A stretch of 64,000 nucleotides of DNA from JABFXC01 sp045804265 (GTDB taxonomy: Bacteria; Gemmatimonadota; Gemmatimonadetes; Gemmatimonadales; Gemmatimonadaceae): the NCBI GenBank assembly GCA_045804265.1, contig JBJMNK010000034.1, positions 1 through 64,000 on the forward strand. The letters run 5' to 3'. Shown in pieces: positions 1-8,861 of the stretch. Every line of letters begins with the position of its first letter. Positions within the stretch are counted from its first letter, which is position 1. The notes under the pieces are model-generated. The model was given only the letters and a program-made list of their open reading frames with translations. It was not told where the DNA came from and searched no databases. The position numbers were made by a program, and so were the translations under genes.

Positions 1-537
1 CACCCCCTCGGCGTCGGCACCGATGTTGGCGCCGACGGTCATCTGCATCGCGGCCGCGCCCGCGGCAGAGCAGATCGTGCGGAGGAGGCGCGACGCGCCT
101 AACGCGTGGAAGAAGCGGCGGTCCATCGACTCGCCCTGGATCATCCCCATCGTCCCGGCATACGAGTAGGGGAGGATCGCCTGCGGCCCATCGGGCGAGT
201 CGGCGATCGCGCGCAGGCGCTCGGCGATGCCGGCGAGTGCGACGTCCCAGCTGACCGGCTCGAACTTTCCCTCACCCTTGCGCCCGACGCGGCGGAGCGG
301 CGTGGTGAGCCGCTCGCGATGGTACGTGCGCTCGAGGTAGCGATTCACCTTCGCGCAGAGGAAACCGCGAGTGAACGGATGCTCGCTGTCGCCGTGCATC
401 CGCACCGCGCGCCCGTTCTCGACGGTGATTTCCCAGGCGCAGGTGTCGGGACAATCGTGCGGGCACGCGCCGCGAACGACGCCATCACGTGGCGGCGCGA
501 GCGAGCCGGCGTCGAGGAGCGGGAGTCGAGTCGCCAT
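1..537 (-). CDS. Molybdopterin oxidoreductase, N-terminal part (runs off the window)
   Basis: The first 179 codons read from an ATG at 537; the 3' end is outside the window. The N-terminus carries the [4Fe-4S]-binding MopB signature: cysteines at residues 25, 29 and 33 (within GACPHDCPDTC) and 61 (FLCAK), followed by the family's typical TTPLRRVG segment. This places it among molybdenum bis-MGD oxidoreductases of the formate dehydrogenase / anaerobic dehydrogenase group; the substrate cannot be named from this part. No Tat signal is visible, so a cytoplasmic enzyme is likely. A GAGGAT stretch about 8 bases before the ATG could serve as ribosome binding site. One in-frame octamer copy (97-104) encodes Ala-Leu-Gly. 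Confidence 0.88.
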   Translation of the reverse strand, partial: MATRLPLLDAGSLAPPRDGVVRGACPHDCPDTCAWEITVENGRAVRMHGDSEHPFTRGFLCAKVNRYLERTYHRERLTTPLRRVGRKGEGKFEPVSWDVALAGIAERLRAIADSPDGPQAILPYSYAGTMGMIQGESMDRRFFHALGASRLLRTICSAAGAAAMQMTVGANIGADAEGV

Positions 538-773
538 GCTGGTATCCTCACTGCGAGCGATTGCGGGCCGCGAACACCGGGCGCGACGCCGCCGGACAGC
601 AGGAGGATAACGCCTGCTAACAGGTTGCGCTACAAGGTCTTACCCGGGGCCGTTTCCGCCGGTGGGGCGGTGAGGATCGGGCATCGACGGACTGCCAGGG
701 GGCGGTACGCGCCGCCGGGCAGATCCTTCGGAACAAGCTGTTGCGGCAGCAGGAGTTGAGCGTCAGATCGACC
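538..773. other. Non-coding gap between divergent genes
   Basis: The interval between the minus-strand oxidoreductase start and the plus-strand lipoprotein promoter holds no convincing gene. The long plus-strand frame across 106-759 is the shadow of the oxidoreductase gene. It presumably contains the promoter of the oxidoreductase, but I cannot point to one. Confidence 0.5.
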
Positions 774-801
774 TTGACAGAAAAACCGGATGCCGTACCT
801 T
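774..801 (+). promoter_or_regulatory. Probable promoter of the small lipoprotein gene
   Basis: TTGACA at 774-779 is followed after 16 bases by TACCTT at 796-801, which continues as TTCG and so resembles the TAnnTTTG -10 box of Bacteroidetes-type sigma factors. It lies about 80 bases upstream of the ATG at 884. Predicted by pattern only. Confidence 0.5.
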
Positions 802-883
802 TCGTGCCGACATGGAACTTCCGAGCACCATATGTGTGCACGGACCACGCGTTGAGAAATCTCACGCCTAAAAGGAGACAGTA

Positions 884-1102
884 ATGAAGCGCCTGGCCCT
901 CGTTGCCGCAGTGCTCGTGATCGCAGCCTGCACGACCAAGAAGGACACGACTACGACCGACACGACCACGCTCGCCCCCGCGCCGGCGGCGACGGACACG
1001 TCGATGAAGATGGACTCGTCGATGAAGATGGACACGTCGAAGAAGGATTCGGCGATGAAGTCGACGACGACCACCACGACGACCACGAAGAAGAAGCCGT
1101 AA
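884..1102 (+). CDS. Small Thr/Lys/Met-rich lipoprotein
   Basis: A 72-residue protein with a lipoprotein signal peptide ending in the lipobox VIAAC (Cys16), so it should be lipid-anchored in the envelope. The mature part is low complexity: a Thr/Asp stretch, a short Pro/Ala linker, the repeated unit MKMDSSMKMD, a Thr run and a Lys-rich end. A strong AAGGAG sits 8-10 bases before the ATG. The gene is monocistronic, between its own promoter and a strong terminator. No enzymatic domain is visible and the function is unknown; high expression is suggested by the good promoter, ribosome binding site and terminator. Confidence 0.85.
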   Translation: MKRLALVAAVLVIAACTTKKDTTTTDTTTLAPAPAATDTSMKMDSSMKMDTSKKDSAMKSTTTTTTTTKKKP

Positions 1103-1121
1103 TCGTCGCCGGTCGTGTACG

Positions 1122-1158
1122 ACGCGGGGCGCGACATCTTGTCGCGCCCCGCGTTTTT
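1122..1158 (+). terminator. Intrinsic terminator after the lipoprotein gene
   Basis: A perfect 14-bp stem (1122-1135 pairs with 1141-1154) with a 5-base loop is followed by TTTTT. It ends the lipoprotein transcript and also lies downstream of the convergent DUF1802 gene. Confidence 0.9.
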
Positions 1159-1222
1159 CGTTCGTATCCCCGGTAGGCAGTGTATAACGGCGGCCAGAGC
1201 CGACGTGCCGGCGCCGGTGCGA

Positions 1223-1813
1223 TCAGCCCGGCGCCGGAGGTTCCGGCCTGCCTAACGCGTGGGTGAGCACACCCACGCGCGCCGCGAGCTCGGGCTCGGC
1301 GAGCACCGGCACCGCGCCGGCGACGTCGATCGCTTCGTCGAGCGCCACCCACGAGACGCAGCCCAGGTAGCGGCTGGTCTCAGGGACGTCGTGCACCGAC
1401 GGCAGGCGCGAGACCTTCACGGCGATGACGCGCAGCTCCGGTTTGCCGCGGTACTCGAAGCGCGACACGACTGCGGGCCACGCCATGCCGTGAAACGGCT
1501 CGATCGCGCGCAGCCGCTCCAGCTCGCGGACGTGCCACATCGCGGCGACGTCGGCGACCAGGCCGATGCGAACGACTCCGTCGGGCGGGCGGTGCACACT
1601 CGCGGCGGCGATGCGCGAGGCGAAGCGGGGCTGAAGCTCGGCAGACTTCTCGTGAAACCAGGTCGGGTAGAGGAGAAACCGTTCGTGCCTGACGGCGAAG
1701 CCGGCTCGCTGCTCGCGGATCCCACCCTTGCGCACCATCGCGATGATCTCGCCGTCGGCGAGCGCGTCGCAGAGGACCGCCCACTCCTTGAGCGCGGTCC
1801 GCTCGCCGCTCAT
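1223..1813 (-). CDS. DUF1802 family protein
   Basis: A 196-residue protein beginning MSGERTALKEWAVLCDAL, matching the DUF1802 family, whose members start with this 'ALKEWA' block and have the middle segment FLLYPTWFHE. The family's function is not known. The ATG at 1813 overlaps the stop codon of the upstream epimerase gene (ATGA), so the two are translationally coupled, last in the glycolate-oxidase operon. The same frame stays open far upstream, but only because it is antiphase to the epimerase gene; it is not a fusion. The octamer at 1250-1257 encodes Ala-Leu-Gly near the C-terminus. Confidence 0.8.
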   Translation of the reverse strand: MSGERTALKEWAVLCDALADGEIIAMVRKGGIREQRAGFAVRHERFLLYPTWFHEKSAELQPRFASRIAAASVHRPPDGVVRIGLVADVAAMWHVRELERLRAIEPFHGMAWPAVVSRFEYRGKPELRVIAVKVSRLPSVHDVPETSRYLGCVSWVALDEAIDVAGAVPVLAEPELAARVGVLTHALGRPEPPAPG

Positions 1814-2832
1814 CGCCGCCGCTCGCGCGCCCACCAGCGGAATGCATCGGGGATCGCGTCCACCGGCGCAACGACCGGCGACCAGCCGAGCTCGCGCTCG
1901 GCCCGCGCGCTGGAGAAGGGGTTGTCGCGCGAGACGAAATTGAGCGATGCGTGCTGCAGCACCTCGGAGCCGGGGAGATGGAACGCCTTCCACATGCGCT
2001 GCGCCGCTGCGAGCCCGAAGCCGACGATGCCTAACGGTACGGGGATCCGCAGCACCACGGTGCCGAGGCCGGTCGCGGCCAGCTCGACGAAGTCGCGGAG
2101 CGTGGTGTCGCCCTCGTTGGCGATGTTGTAGGCGCGGCCGCCGGCGATGTCGCTCGTTGCCGCACGGATCGCGGCATCGGCGACGCTGGCGGCGTTGATG
2201 ATCGCGAGCGTGTTCTTCCCGCCGCCGGGCAGGGGGAAGGCGTGGAAGCGCGAGAGCAACGTCGCCATCCGCGGGATGAACTGGCGGTCGCGCTTCCCGT
2301 AGATGACGTCGGGGCGTACCGCGGTCGCCCATATCTCGCCACGCTCGTGCGCGGCCATCACCAGCTGCTCCGACTCCCGCTTCGAGCGCGCGTAGAATGC
2401 GTGCTCGGGGATGGGTGGCATCGGCAGGTCCTCGGTCGTCGGCTGACCGTCGGCTCGATAGCGGCCCTGCGGACCGTAGACGGCGACGCTGCTGACGTGC
2501 AGTAGTCGCGCGCCCGATGTGCGGGCGGCGTCGATCGCGGCCGCGGTGCCGCCGATGTTGGTCGCGCGGTACGATTCCCAGTCGCCGGCGGCGGGGGTGA
2601 TCGCGGCGGCGGCGTGGAAGACGACGTCGCAACCAGCGGCGGCGGCGGTGAACGACTCGCCGTCGAGCACGTCGCCGCGAGCCAGGTCGGACGCGCCAAG
2701 CTCGCGCAGCCACGCCGCGCGCCGCGGGTCACGGACGAGTGCGCGCACCGTCCATCCGGCGTCAGCCAGCTGCGCGGTGAGGTGCGAGCCGACGAGCCCA
2801 GTCGCACCGGTGACGAGCGCGTGCCTGCTCAC
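1810..2832 (-). CDS. NAD-dependent epimerase/dehydratase, extended SDR
   Basis: A 340-residue extended short-chain dehydrogenase with an N-terminal Rossmann motif GATGLVG (residues 8-14), an active-site YxxxK (YARSK) and the C-terminal RELGWSP block typical of nucleotide-sugar or hydroxysteroid-type epimerases. It should oxidise or reduce a hydroxyl/keto group using NAD(P). The start is GTG at 2832, 45 bases after the YgfZ gene; the end overlaps DUF1802. The substrate is unknown and the link to glycolate metabolism is only by position. Confidence 0.85.
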   Translation of the reverse strand: MSRHALVTGATGLVGSHLTAQLADAGWTVRALVRDPRRAAWLRELGASDLARGDVLDGESFTAAAAGCDVVFHAAAAITPAAGDWESYRATNIGGTAAAIDAARTSGARLLHVSSVAVYGPQGRYRADGQPTTEDLPMPPIPEHAFYARSKRESEQLVMAAHERGEIWATAVRPDVIYGKRDRQFIPRMATLLSRFHAFPLPGGGKNTLAIINAASVADAAIRAATSDIAGGRAYNIANEGDTTLRDFVELAATGLGTVVLRIPVPLGIVGFGLAAAQRMWKAFHLPGSEVLQHASLNFVSRDNPFSSARAERELGWSPVVAPVDAIPDAFRWWARERRR

Positions 2833-2877
2833 GATGCGATCCGGCGCTGGCGCATCAGCGGCCGACGCGCGGCGCGA

Positions 2878-3957
2878 TCAGAGCGGGAAGGGAAGGCGTA
2901 CGAGCCGGCCCTCGCGCGTCGTGCCCTCCCACGTCGCGATGAGCATCGTCCCCGGCTCGACCTCGCGACGGACCATCGCGAGCGCGATCGCCCCGAGCCG
3001 CGGCGAGGTCGCACCGCTGCGGACGTCGCCGACGCTCTTCCCGGCCGTGTCGCCTAACGTCGCGCCGCGGGGTGGCGGGTCATCACCCTCGAACATCAGG
3101 CCACGCAGGTGCCGGTTGACGTGGCCGCGGAAATGGACGCGAGCAACGGTCTCCTGCCCGGTATAGCAGCCCTTGGTGTAGGAGATGGCGTCGAGGTCAT
3201 CGAGGTTCGCCTCCTGCGGGATCGTCGTCTCGTCGATGTCGATCCCCCACTCCGGGCGTCCGGCCTCGACGCGGGCGATGTCCCAGGCGACGAGGCCCCC
3301 CGGGCGGGCGCCGGCGTCGATCAGCCGCGCGCGCAGGGTGTCGTGCAGGGCGGCAGGGACGAAGCAGTCGTAGGCATCACTGCCGAGCTCCGGGGTGCGG
3401 GCGATGTCGAGCGTCGCGCCCTCGAACTCGGCGGTGATGTGCCCGAACGGGGGCAACGTGCCTAACGTTGCGCTGTGGGCGCCGAGCACCTCGGCGAGGA
3501 CGAGCCGGGCGTTGGCGCCGGCGATCGCGAGGTCGTGCACCGACTCCGACTCATCGTGGTACGGCGAGCTGCGCGGGTTGACGTACTTGCGGACCATCGC
3601 CATGAAGCCGGGGAAGGCCCGCACCGGCGCGTCGATCAGGATCGAGTCCGCCCCGGTGAACACGCGGACGTCGGCGATGATCTTTCCCTTCGGGGTGAGC
3701 GCTGCCGCGTAGGCGCCTTGGCCCGGCTCGAGGGCGGTGATGTCGTTGGTGACGAGGCCGGTGACGACGTCGCGCACCTTCGCGCCCGAGAGGCGGACGC
3801 GCCCACGATGCGAACGATCGACGAGCAGCGCACCGGTGCGAAGCGCGGCGTACTCGGCGCCGACGTCGCCGTAGTGCAGGACCACGCGATGGCCGTCGAT
3901 CTCGCCGAGCTCCCCGACCGCCTCGCGGTTCGGGCTGAACGATCGCATCATGAGCAT
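2878..3957 (-). CDS. ygfZ: YgfZ/GcvT-family folate-binding protein
   Basis: About 359 residues with the YgfZ signature KGCYTGQETVAR near residue 250, including the conserved Cys, inside a GcvT-like tetrahydrofolate-binding fold. YgfZ proteins support Fe-S cluster assembly or repair. That fits an operon encoding GlcF, which carries Fe-S clusters; this link is inference. Start: three closely spaced ATG codons at 3957, 3951 and 3948. AGGGT just upstream favours 3951 or 3957, so the N-terminus is uncertain by three residues. It lies 7 bases after the HAD gene. Confidence 0.87.
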   Translation of the reverse strand: MLMMRSFSPNREAVGELGEIDGHRVVLHYGDVGAEYAALRTGALLVDRSHRGRVRLSGAKVRDVVTGLVTNDITALEPGQGAYAAALTPKGKIIADVRVFTGADSILIDAPVRAFPGFMAMVRKYVNPRSSPYHDESESVHDLAIAGANARLVLAEVLGAHSATLGTLPPFGHITAEFEGATLDIARTPELGSDAYDCFVPAALHDTLRARLIDAGARPGGLVAWDIARVEAGRPEWGIDIDETTIPQEANLDDLDAISYTKGCYTGQETVARVHFRGHVNRHLRGLMFEGDDPPPRGATLGDTAGKSVGDVRSGATSPRLGAIALAMVRREVEPGTMLIATWEGTTREGRLVRLPFPL

Positions 3958-3964
3958 ACCCTGG

Positions 3965-4654
3965 TCACTGTTCGCCGTGACCGCCGACCGCGTCGAGTGA
4001 GTCGAGGGTGGCACCACGCAGGGTGGGAAGATAACCGTCGGCATCGAGCGCGCGGAACGGCGGCACGTTGCCCACCGCCAGACAGCGTAACCCCGCGGCG
4101 CGCGCGGCGCGAATGCCGGCACGACCGTCCTCGAGCGCGATCGCGTCGAGCGAGGTCATCGCGCGGCGCCGCGACATCCTCCTGATCGCGGCGTGATATG
4201 ATTCCGGGCTCGGCTTCGGTGAGTCGGTGACGTCGTCGGCGGTGACGATGCACTCGAAGAGAAAGCTCGCATCGGCGCAGTCGAGGATCGGCTCGATCTC
4301 GCGGCGAGTCGCGCGAGTGACGAGACCGAGGCGGGCGACACCGTGGAGGGCGCCGAGCGCGTCGCGGGCGCCGTCGGTGAGCACGACCCCCGAGCCGATC
4401 GCGGCGGCGAAGTGGCGCTCGGCGCGGAGGGCAACGAGCTCGATCGCGATCTCGTCGACGCGAGTGTCGGCGGCAGTGGCGAGTGCGCGCGCGGCACTCC
4501 GGACGGGGAGACCGTGGGCGATGTCGTCGTAGGCGCCGACGTCGGTGATGATCCCTTCCTCGGCGAGCGCGCGGACGAGCGCGTTGCGGCGCGCGTCGTG
4601 GGTCTCGACGAGGACGCCCTCGAGCTCGAGCAGCACCGCGCGCGGGGTGGTCAC
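3965..4654 (-). CDS. HAD-like protein lacking the catalytic aspartates
   Basis: A 229-residue member of the haloacid dehalogenase-like superfamily (phosphoglycolate phosphatase/beta-phosphoglucomutase type) with the cap domain and later motifs intact: motif II LVTRAT, motif III SPKPSPESY and motif IV LEDGRAGI. Motif I, usually DxDGxL with the nucleophilic Asp, reads LELEGVL: both aspartates are glutamates (residues 10 and 12). It is therefore probably not a normal phosphatase and may be regulatory or altered. Phosphoglycolate phosphatase would suit a glycolate operon, so this may be a degenerate relative. GTG start overlapping the glcF stop. Confidence 0.82.
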   Translation of the reverse strand: MTTPRAVLLELEGVLVETHDARRNALVRALAEEGIITDVGAYDDIAHGLPVRSAARALATAADTRVDEIAIELVALRAERHFAAAIGSGVVLTDGARDALGALHGVARLGLVTRATRREIEPILDCADASFLFECIVTADDVTDSPKPSPESYHAAIRRMSRRRAMTSLDAIALEDGRAGIRAARAAGLRCLAVGNVPPFRALDADGYLPTLRGATLDSLDAVGGHGEQ

Positions 4655-6003
4655 CGGGGGGGCGCGGCGGGAGCGTTAGGCGGCGATGCCCCGTACGATG
4701 CGTCGAGCAGGTCCACCGGGTGAATGGTGGTGGCGCGACTCCCGGCGCGGCGCAGCCCGGCGCCGATCTGCATCAGGCAACCGGGGTTGCCGGTCGCGAC
4801 CCAGCGCGCGCCGGTGCGGGCGATGTTGGCCAGCTTCGGCTCGAGCACGGCACCCGAGACTTCGGGCTCGACGAGGTTGTAGATCCCGGCCGCGCCGCAG
4901 CACTGGTCGCTGTCGGTGAGCGGGACGAGCGTCAGTCCGGGGATCGCCGCGAGCACGGCGAGTGGCGCGGCGGTGATGCGCTGTGCGTGCTGCAGGTGGC
5001 ACGGTGCATCGTAGGTGACGGTCGCGGCGAGCTCGCCACCGGGCGCGGGGCCGGCGAGCGCGAGCAGCTCGCTGATGTCGCGCACGCGCGCGGAGATGTT
5101 CGCCGCACGCTCGGCGTACGCGGGGTCGGCGGCGAGGAGCACCGCGTACTCCTTCATCATCGCGCCGCAGCCCGCCGCATTCACGGCGATCGTGTCGGCG
5201 CCGCTCGCCTCGAAGGCGCGAATATTCGCGCGCGCGAGGTCGCGCGCGGCGTCGAGATCGCCGGCGTGGGCGTGCAGCGCGCCGCAGCACTGCTGGCCGG
5301 GCGCGCTCGCGACCGTCCAGCCGTTCACGGCGAGGACGCGCTCGGTCGCGCGATTGGTGTCGGCGAACAATCCTTCCATCACGCAGCCGAGCAGCACGGC
5401 CGCGGTGCCACGCGCGCCATCCCCGGCGGGCTCATAACGCGCACGCGGCAGCGACTGGCGGGTGGACTCGACCATCGCCATCGCGAAGCCTAACGGTCCG
5501 GGAAGCCGAGCGAGCAGCTTCGAGAGCCCGGTGGCGCGGAGCAGGCGGGCGCCGAGCAGCAGCGGCCGGAGCATCCATTCATGGCTGAAGGCGACCAGCA
5601 CCGTGCGCGCGACGAGCGGGTGCCTCCCGGCGATGGTCGCCCGCGTCGCCTCGAGGAGGTGACCGTAAGGCACGCCCGACGGGCATGCGGTCTCGCAGCC
5701 ACGGCAGCCGAGGCAGCGGTCGATGTGCGTGCGGACGGTGGGATCGTCAGGCGCCAGCGTACCCTCGACCAGCCCGCGCATGAGGAGGATCCGGCCGCGC
5801 GGGCTGTCGTTCTCGTCGGCGAGCGCGAGGTAGGTCGGGCAGGCCTGCAGGCAGAAGCCGCAATGGACGCAGGCGTCGATGCCGGCCTTGGCGAAATCGA
5901 GCGCGGTCCCGGGGACCGCGCACGCCGCAGTGGAGACGTGGTGGGGCGCGAGCGGTCCGGTCGTCGCCGGCCCCGGGATCTTTTCCGTGCGCGTGCCGCT
6001 CAT
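4651..6003 (-). CDS. glcF: Glycolate oxidase iron-sulfur subunit GlcF
   Basis: 450 residues. Two [4Fe-4S] motifs lie near the N-terminus: cysteines 45, 48, 51 and 55 (CVHCGFCLQACP) and a second set in CLGCRGCETACP. Two CCG domains follow (QQCCGALH and DQCCGAAG). This is the electron-transferring subunit of glycolate/lactate oxidase, which converts glycolate to glyoxylate at the membrane with GlcD and GlcE. ATG at 6003 overlaps the stop of the upstream gene (ATGA), so it is translationally coupled to the fused GlcD-GlcE gene. Confidence 0.93.
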   Translation of the reverse strand: MSGTRTEKIPGPATTGPLAPHHVSTAACAVPGTALDFAKAGIDACVHCGFCLQACPTYLALADENDSPRGRILLMRGLVEGTLAPDDPTVRTHIDRCLGCRGCETACPSGVPYGHLLEATRATIAGRHPLVARTVLVAFSHEWMLRPLLLGARLLRATGLSKLLARLPGPLGFAMAMVESTRQSLPRARYEPAGDGARGTAAVLLGCVMEGLFADTNRATERVLAVNGWTVASAPGQQCCGALHAHAGDLDAARDLARANIRAFEASGADTIAVNAAGCGAMMKEYAVLLAADPAYAERAANISARVRDISELLALAGPAPGGELAATVTYDAPCHLQHAQRITAAPLAVLAAIPGLTLVPLTDSDQCCGAAGIYNLVEPEVSGAVLEPKLANIARTGARWVATGNPGCLMQIGAGLRRAGSRATTIHPVDLLDASYGASPPNAPAAPPR

Positions 6004-8789
6004 GCCATCGCCTCGCCGAGGATCCCTCGGTTGAGGATGCGATGCGGGTCGAAGGCGTCCCGCGTGCGGCGGGCGAGCTTCGTTTCCACCGCCGATGGCG
6101 CGAGGGCGGGCCACTCCGCGGCCGGGAGCCGTTCCCAGATCCAGGTCAGCGGTGCGGAGGGATGCCGGCGCGCCCGGCCGACCGCCTGGCGGAGACTGCC
6201 TAACGCGCCGTGCGGCACGATGCAGCGGATCACGCCGCGGGACGGCGTCGAGTGGATGAGCGTCCCCGAAGGCATCGCCCCCTGAGGCAGCGCGTCGCCG
6301 AGCAGCGACGGCATCGCCGATGGGAGCGTCGACACGCGCGCGACCGCGGCATCGGCCGGCTCGATGGACCGCAGGCGCTGCCAGAGCGCGCCGTCAACGA
6401 CGGTCGTGTCGCCTAACGTGGCGAGGGTGGCCGCCTGCGCGGCGACCAGCGGGTCGTTGCCGGCGATGCGGGCGATGAGCCACGACCCCGTATCGAGGCC
6501 AAGGCCAGCGGCGACGGCGCCATTGACGACCTCGAGCACCCAGGCGGCGAGGGGCAGGGTGCGGACCCGGTCGAGCGTCGCCGTGGCGGCGCGCGCCTCA
6601 TCGGGAAGCGCGACGGCGATGGTGAGGTCGCGCTCCGGAATCGCCCGCAGCCGGACCGTGGCCTCGGTGATCGCGCCTAACGTTCCCCACGAGCCGATGG
6701 CGAGCCGGGTGAGGTCGAAGCCGGCGACGTTCTTGACGACGCGCCCGCCGCCGCGGGCGACCAGTCCCTGCCCCGTGACCAGCTCGACGCCGAGGACGTT
6801 GTCGCGCGGCGTCCCGAAGGCGTGGGCGAGCGGGCCTGCCGAGGCGGTGGCCAGCGTCGCGCCTAACGTTCCTGACGCGGTGCCAAACGGGTCGAGGGCG
6901 AGGAACTGGCCGTTGGCGCGGGCCGCCTCGCCCAACGAGGCGAGCGACGCACCGGCGCGGGCGGTCATCGTCAGGTCACCCGGGTTGTACTCGACGATCG
7001 CGTCATCGCGGACGGCGAGCGTGCCGGTGGTGGCCGCCGGCCGGCCGGCGTCGAGCCAGCTGGCGGCGGCGACGATGCGAACCGGCGTGCGAGCATGGCG
7101 CGCGCTCATGATCTCGTCGCGGATGCGCGCCGTCTCTTCGCGGAGCGGCGGCGTGCTGCGCGGCGAAGCGCCCGAGCCGACGGCCACCGCGCCGTCCGCG
7201 GCCGCGCCCGCGGTCGTGCCTAACGGGGCGTCGCTCGTCTCGCGGCCGACGTCATCGTGGGTGTAGCGTGCGCCGGACTCGTGGGCCGGGCTCGCGCTCC
7301 AATCTGCGCTCGTCGCTCGCGGTCCCCACTCACGGCAGGAACGGACCGGCACGACCTTCATCGGGTTCGCCCGGCGCTCGGGATCGAAGACGTCGCGGAG
7401 CTGGCACATCGTCGCCAGCGAATCGTCGGAGAAGACGAGCGGCATGTAGTCGATCTTGTCGAGACCGACACCGTGCTCGCCGGTGATCGTGCCGCCGGCG
7501 TCGATGCAGGCACGCATGATCTCCCCCATCGCCCGCTCGACTCGCGCCGCCTCGTCGGCGTTCGACGCGTCGTAGGGGATGTTGGGGTGCAGGTTGCCGT
7601 CGCCGGCGTGGAAGACGTTGCAGACGGTGACGCCATGGCGCGCGCCGATCTCGCGAATCGCACGCAGCGTGGCTGGAAGCTGCGTCCGGGGAACGACCGC
7701 ATCCTGCACCACGAGGTGCGGGGCGACACGCCCCATCGCGCCGAACGCTTTCTTCCGCCCCTGCCAGAGACGTGCACGCTCGGCGGCATCGGCGGCGATG
7801 CGCACCCCACGCGCGTGCGCGTGGCGGCAGATCGACGCGACGCGATCGACGTCGGCGTCGAGGCCGGCGGCGAGTCCATCGAGCTCGATGAGCAGCACCG
7901 CTGCCGCGTCGGCCGGATAACCGGCGGCGTAGACGCTCGCCTCGACGGCGCGAATGGTGGGATTGTCCATCATCTCGAGCGCGGCGGGGACGATCCCCGT
8001 GGCGATGATCCCCGACACCGCGCGAGCGGCGTCGTCGACGTCGGCGAAGTCGGCAAGCAGGGTGCGCACCGCCTGTGGATCGCGCGAGAGCCTGACGGTC
8101 GCGTCGAGCACGACGCCGAAGCACCCCTCGGAGCCGATGAAGGCGCCGAGGAGGTCGTAGCCGTCGCTCTCGCCGGCCGCGTTGCCTAACGCGACGATCT
8201 CGCCGTCCGGGAGGATGACGGTGAGGGCGTGGACATGGTTGAGCGTCACCCCGTACTTGAGGCAATGCGGGCCGCCCGCGTTCTCGGCGACGTTGCCGCC
8301 GATCGTGCACGCAGCCTGGCTCGACGGGTCGGGGGCGAAGTACAGCCCGTGTCCGGCGACGGCGCGACTGATGACGGTGTTCACCGTCCCCGGCTCGACG
8401 ACGGCACGCGCGTTGTCGAGGTCGACGTCGAGGATGTGCGTGAGTCGCTGCAGCCCGAGGAGGACGACATGGTCGGCGAGCGCGCCACCCGAGAGTCCCG
8501 TCCCCGCGCCGCGGGCCACGAAGGGAAGGTGCAGCTCGGCCAGTGTGCGGACGACGGCCACGACCTCATCGCGCGTGCCGGGGAAGACGGCAAGCGCCGG
8601 CTGCTTGCGGTATCCCGGCAGTCCGTCGGCCGTGTAGGTGAACAGCTCGGTCGGCCGGGCGAGGACGCGCCGCTCGCCGACGATCGCGGCGAGGCGCCTG
8701 GCGACGGATGCAATGTCGGCGGGGGCCAACCCCGGCGCGACGTTGGGCCGAGGCTCGGCGGGTGAATCGATGACGGCGGATGTGCTCAC
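6000..8789 (-). CDS. glcDE: Fused glycolate oxidase FAD subunits GlcD-GlcE
   Basis: 929 residues containing two flavoprotein modules normally made as separate proteins. Residues ~1-485 are GlcD-like: FAD-binding PCMH fold with RGAGTGLSGG and a C-terminal part with HAGDGNLHPN and EHGVGLDK. After a low-complexity linker (~490-545), residues ~550-929 are GlcE-like: a shorter second FAD-binding fold with GTLGATLATA and RVVKNVAGFD. With GlcF downstream this gives a complete glycolate oxidase from two genes. The GTG start has no Shine-Dalgarno at a workable distance, but a TATCTT box lies 6 bases upstream, suggesting a leaderless mRNA. Six octamer copies lie in it. Confidence 0.92.
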   Translation of the reverse strand: MSTSAVIDSPAEPRPNVAPGLAPADIASVARRLAAIVGERRVLARPTELFTYTADGLPGYRKQPALAVFPGTRDEVVAVVRTLAELHLPFVARGAGTGLSGGALADHVVLLGLQRLTHILDVDLDNARAVVEPGTVNTVISRAVAGHGLYFAPDPSSQAACTIGGNVAENAGGPHCLKYGVTLNHVHALTVILPDGEIVALGNAAGESDGYDLLGAFIGSEGCFGVVLDATVRLSRDPQAVRTLLADFADVDDAARAVSGIIATGIVPAALEMMDNPTIRAVEASVYAAGYPADAAAVLLIELDGLAAGLDADVDRVASICRHAHARGVRIAADAAERARLWQGRKKAFGAMGRVAPHLVVQDAVVPRTQLPATLRAIREIGARHGVTVCNVFHAGDGNLHPNIPYDASNADEAARVERAMGEIMRACIDAGGTITGEHGVGLDKIDYMPLVFSDDSLATMCQLRDVFDPERRANPMKVVPVRSCREWGPRATSADWSASPAHESGARYTHDDVGRETSDAPLGTTAGAAADGAVAVGSGASPRSTPPLREETARIRDEIMSARHARTPVRIVAAASWLDAGRPAATTGTLAVRDDAIVEYNPGDLTMTARAGASLASLGEAARANGQFLALDPFGTASGTLGATLATASAGPLAHAFGTPRDNVLGVELVTGQGLVARGGGRVVKNVAGFDLTRLAIGSWGTLGAITEATVRLRAIPERDLTIAVALPDEARAATATLDRVRTLPLAAWVLEVVNGAVAAGLGLDTGSWLIARIAGNDPLVAAQAATLATLGDTTVVDGALWQRLRSIEPADAAVARVSTLPSAMPSLLGDALPQGAMPSGTLIHSTPSRGVIRCIVPHGALGSLRQAVGRARRHPSAPLTWIWERLPAAEWPALAPSAVETKLARRTRDAFDPHRILNRGILGEAMA

Positions 8790-8795
8790 CCTCTC

Positions 8796-8801
8796 AAGAT
8801 A
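8796..8801 (-). promoter_or_regulatory. -10 box of a leaderless promoter for glcDE
   Basis: TATCTT on the minus strand, separated by 6 bases from the GTG at 8789. With the usual -10 to start distance, transcription would begin at or next to the start codon. No clear -35 box. Confidence 0.5.
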
Positions 8802-8861
8802 GAGAGCAGCGCGAGGGGCAACCAGCGAGTCGCGGTGCGGCGCGGCTGCCCGCGGGACGGG

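Noticed and set aside
106..759. A 217-codon plus-strand open frame at the start of the window
   Set aside because: It lies opposite the molybdopterin oxidoreductase gene, whose Cys motifs are clear; the plus-strand product has no recognisable features.
1223..2713. A 496-codon minus-strand frame that would fuse DUF1802 to a long upstream protein
   Set aside because: The upstream part is antiphase to the SDR epimerase and is Arg-rich nonsense; DUF1802 starts at 1813 with a normal stop/start overlap.
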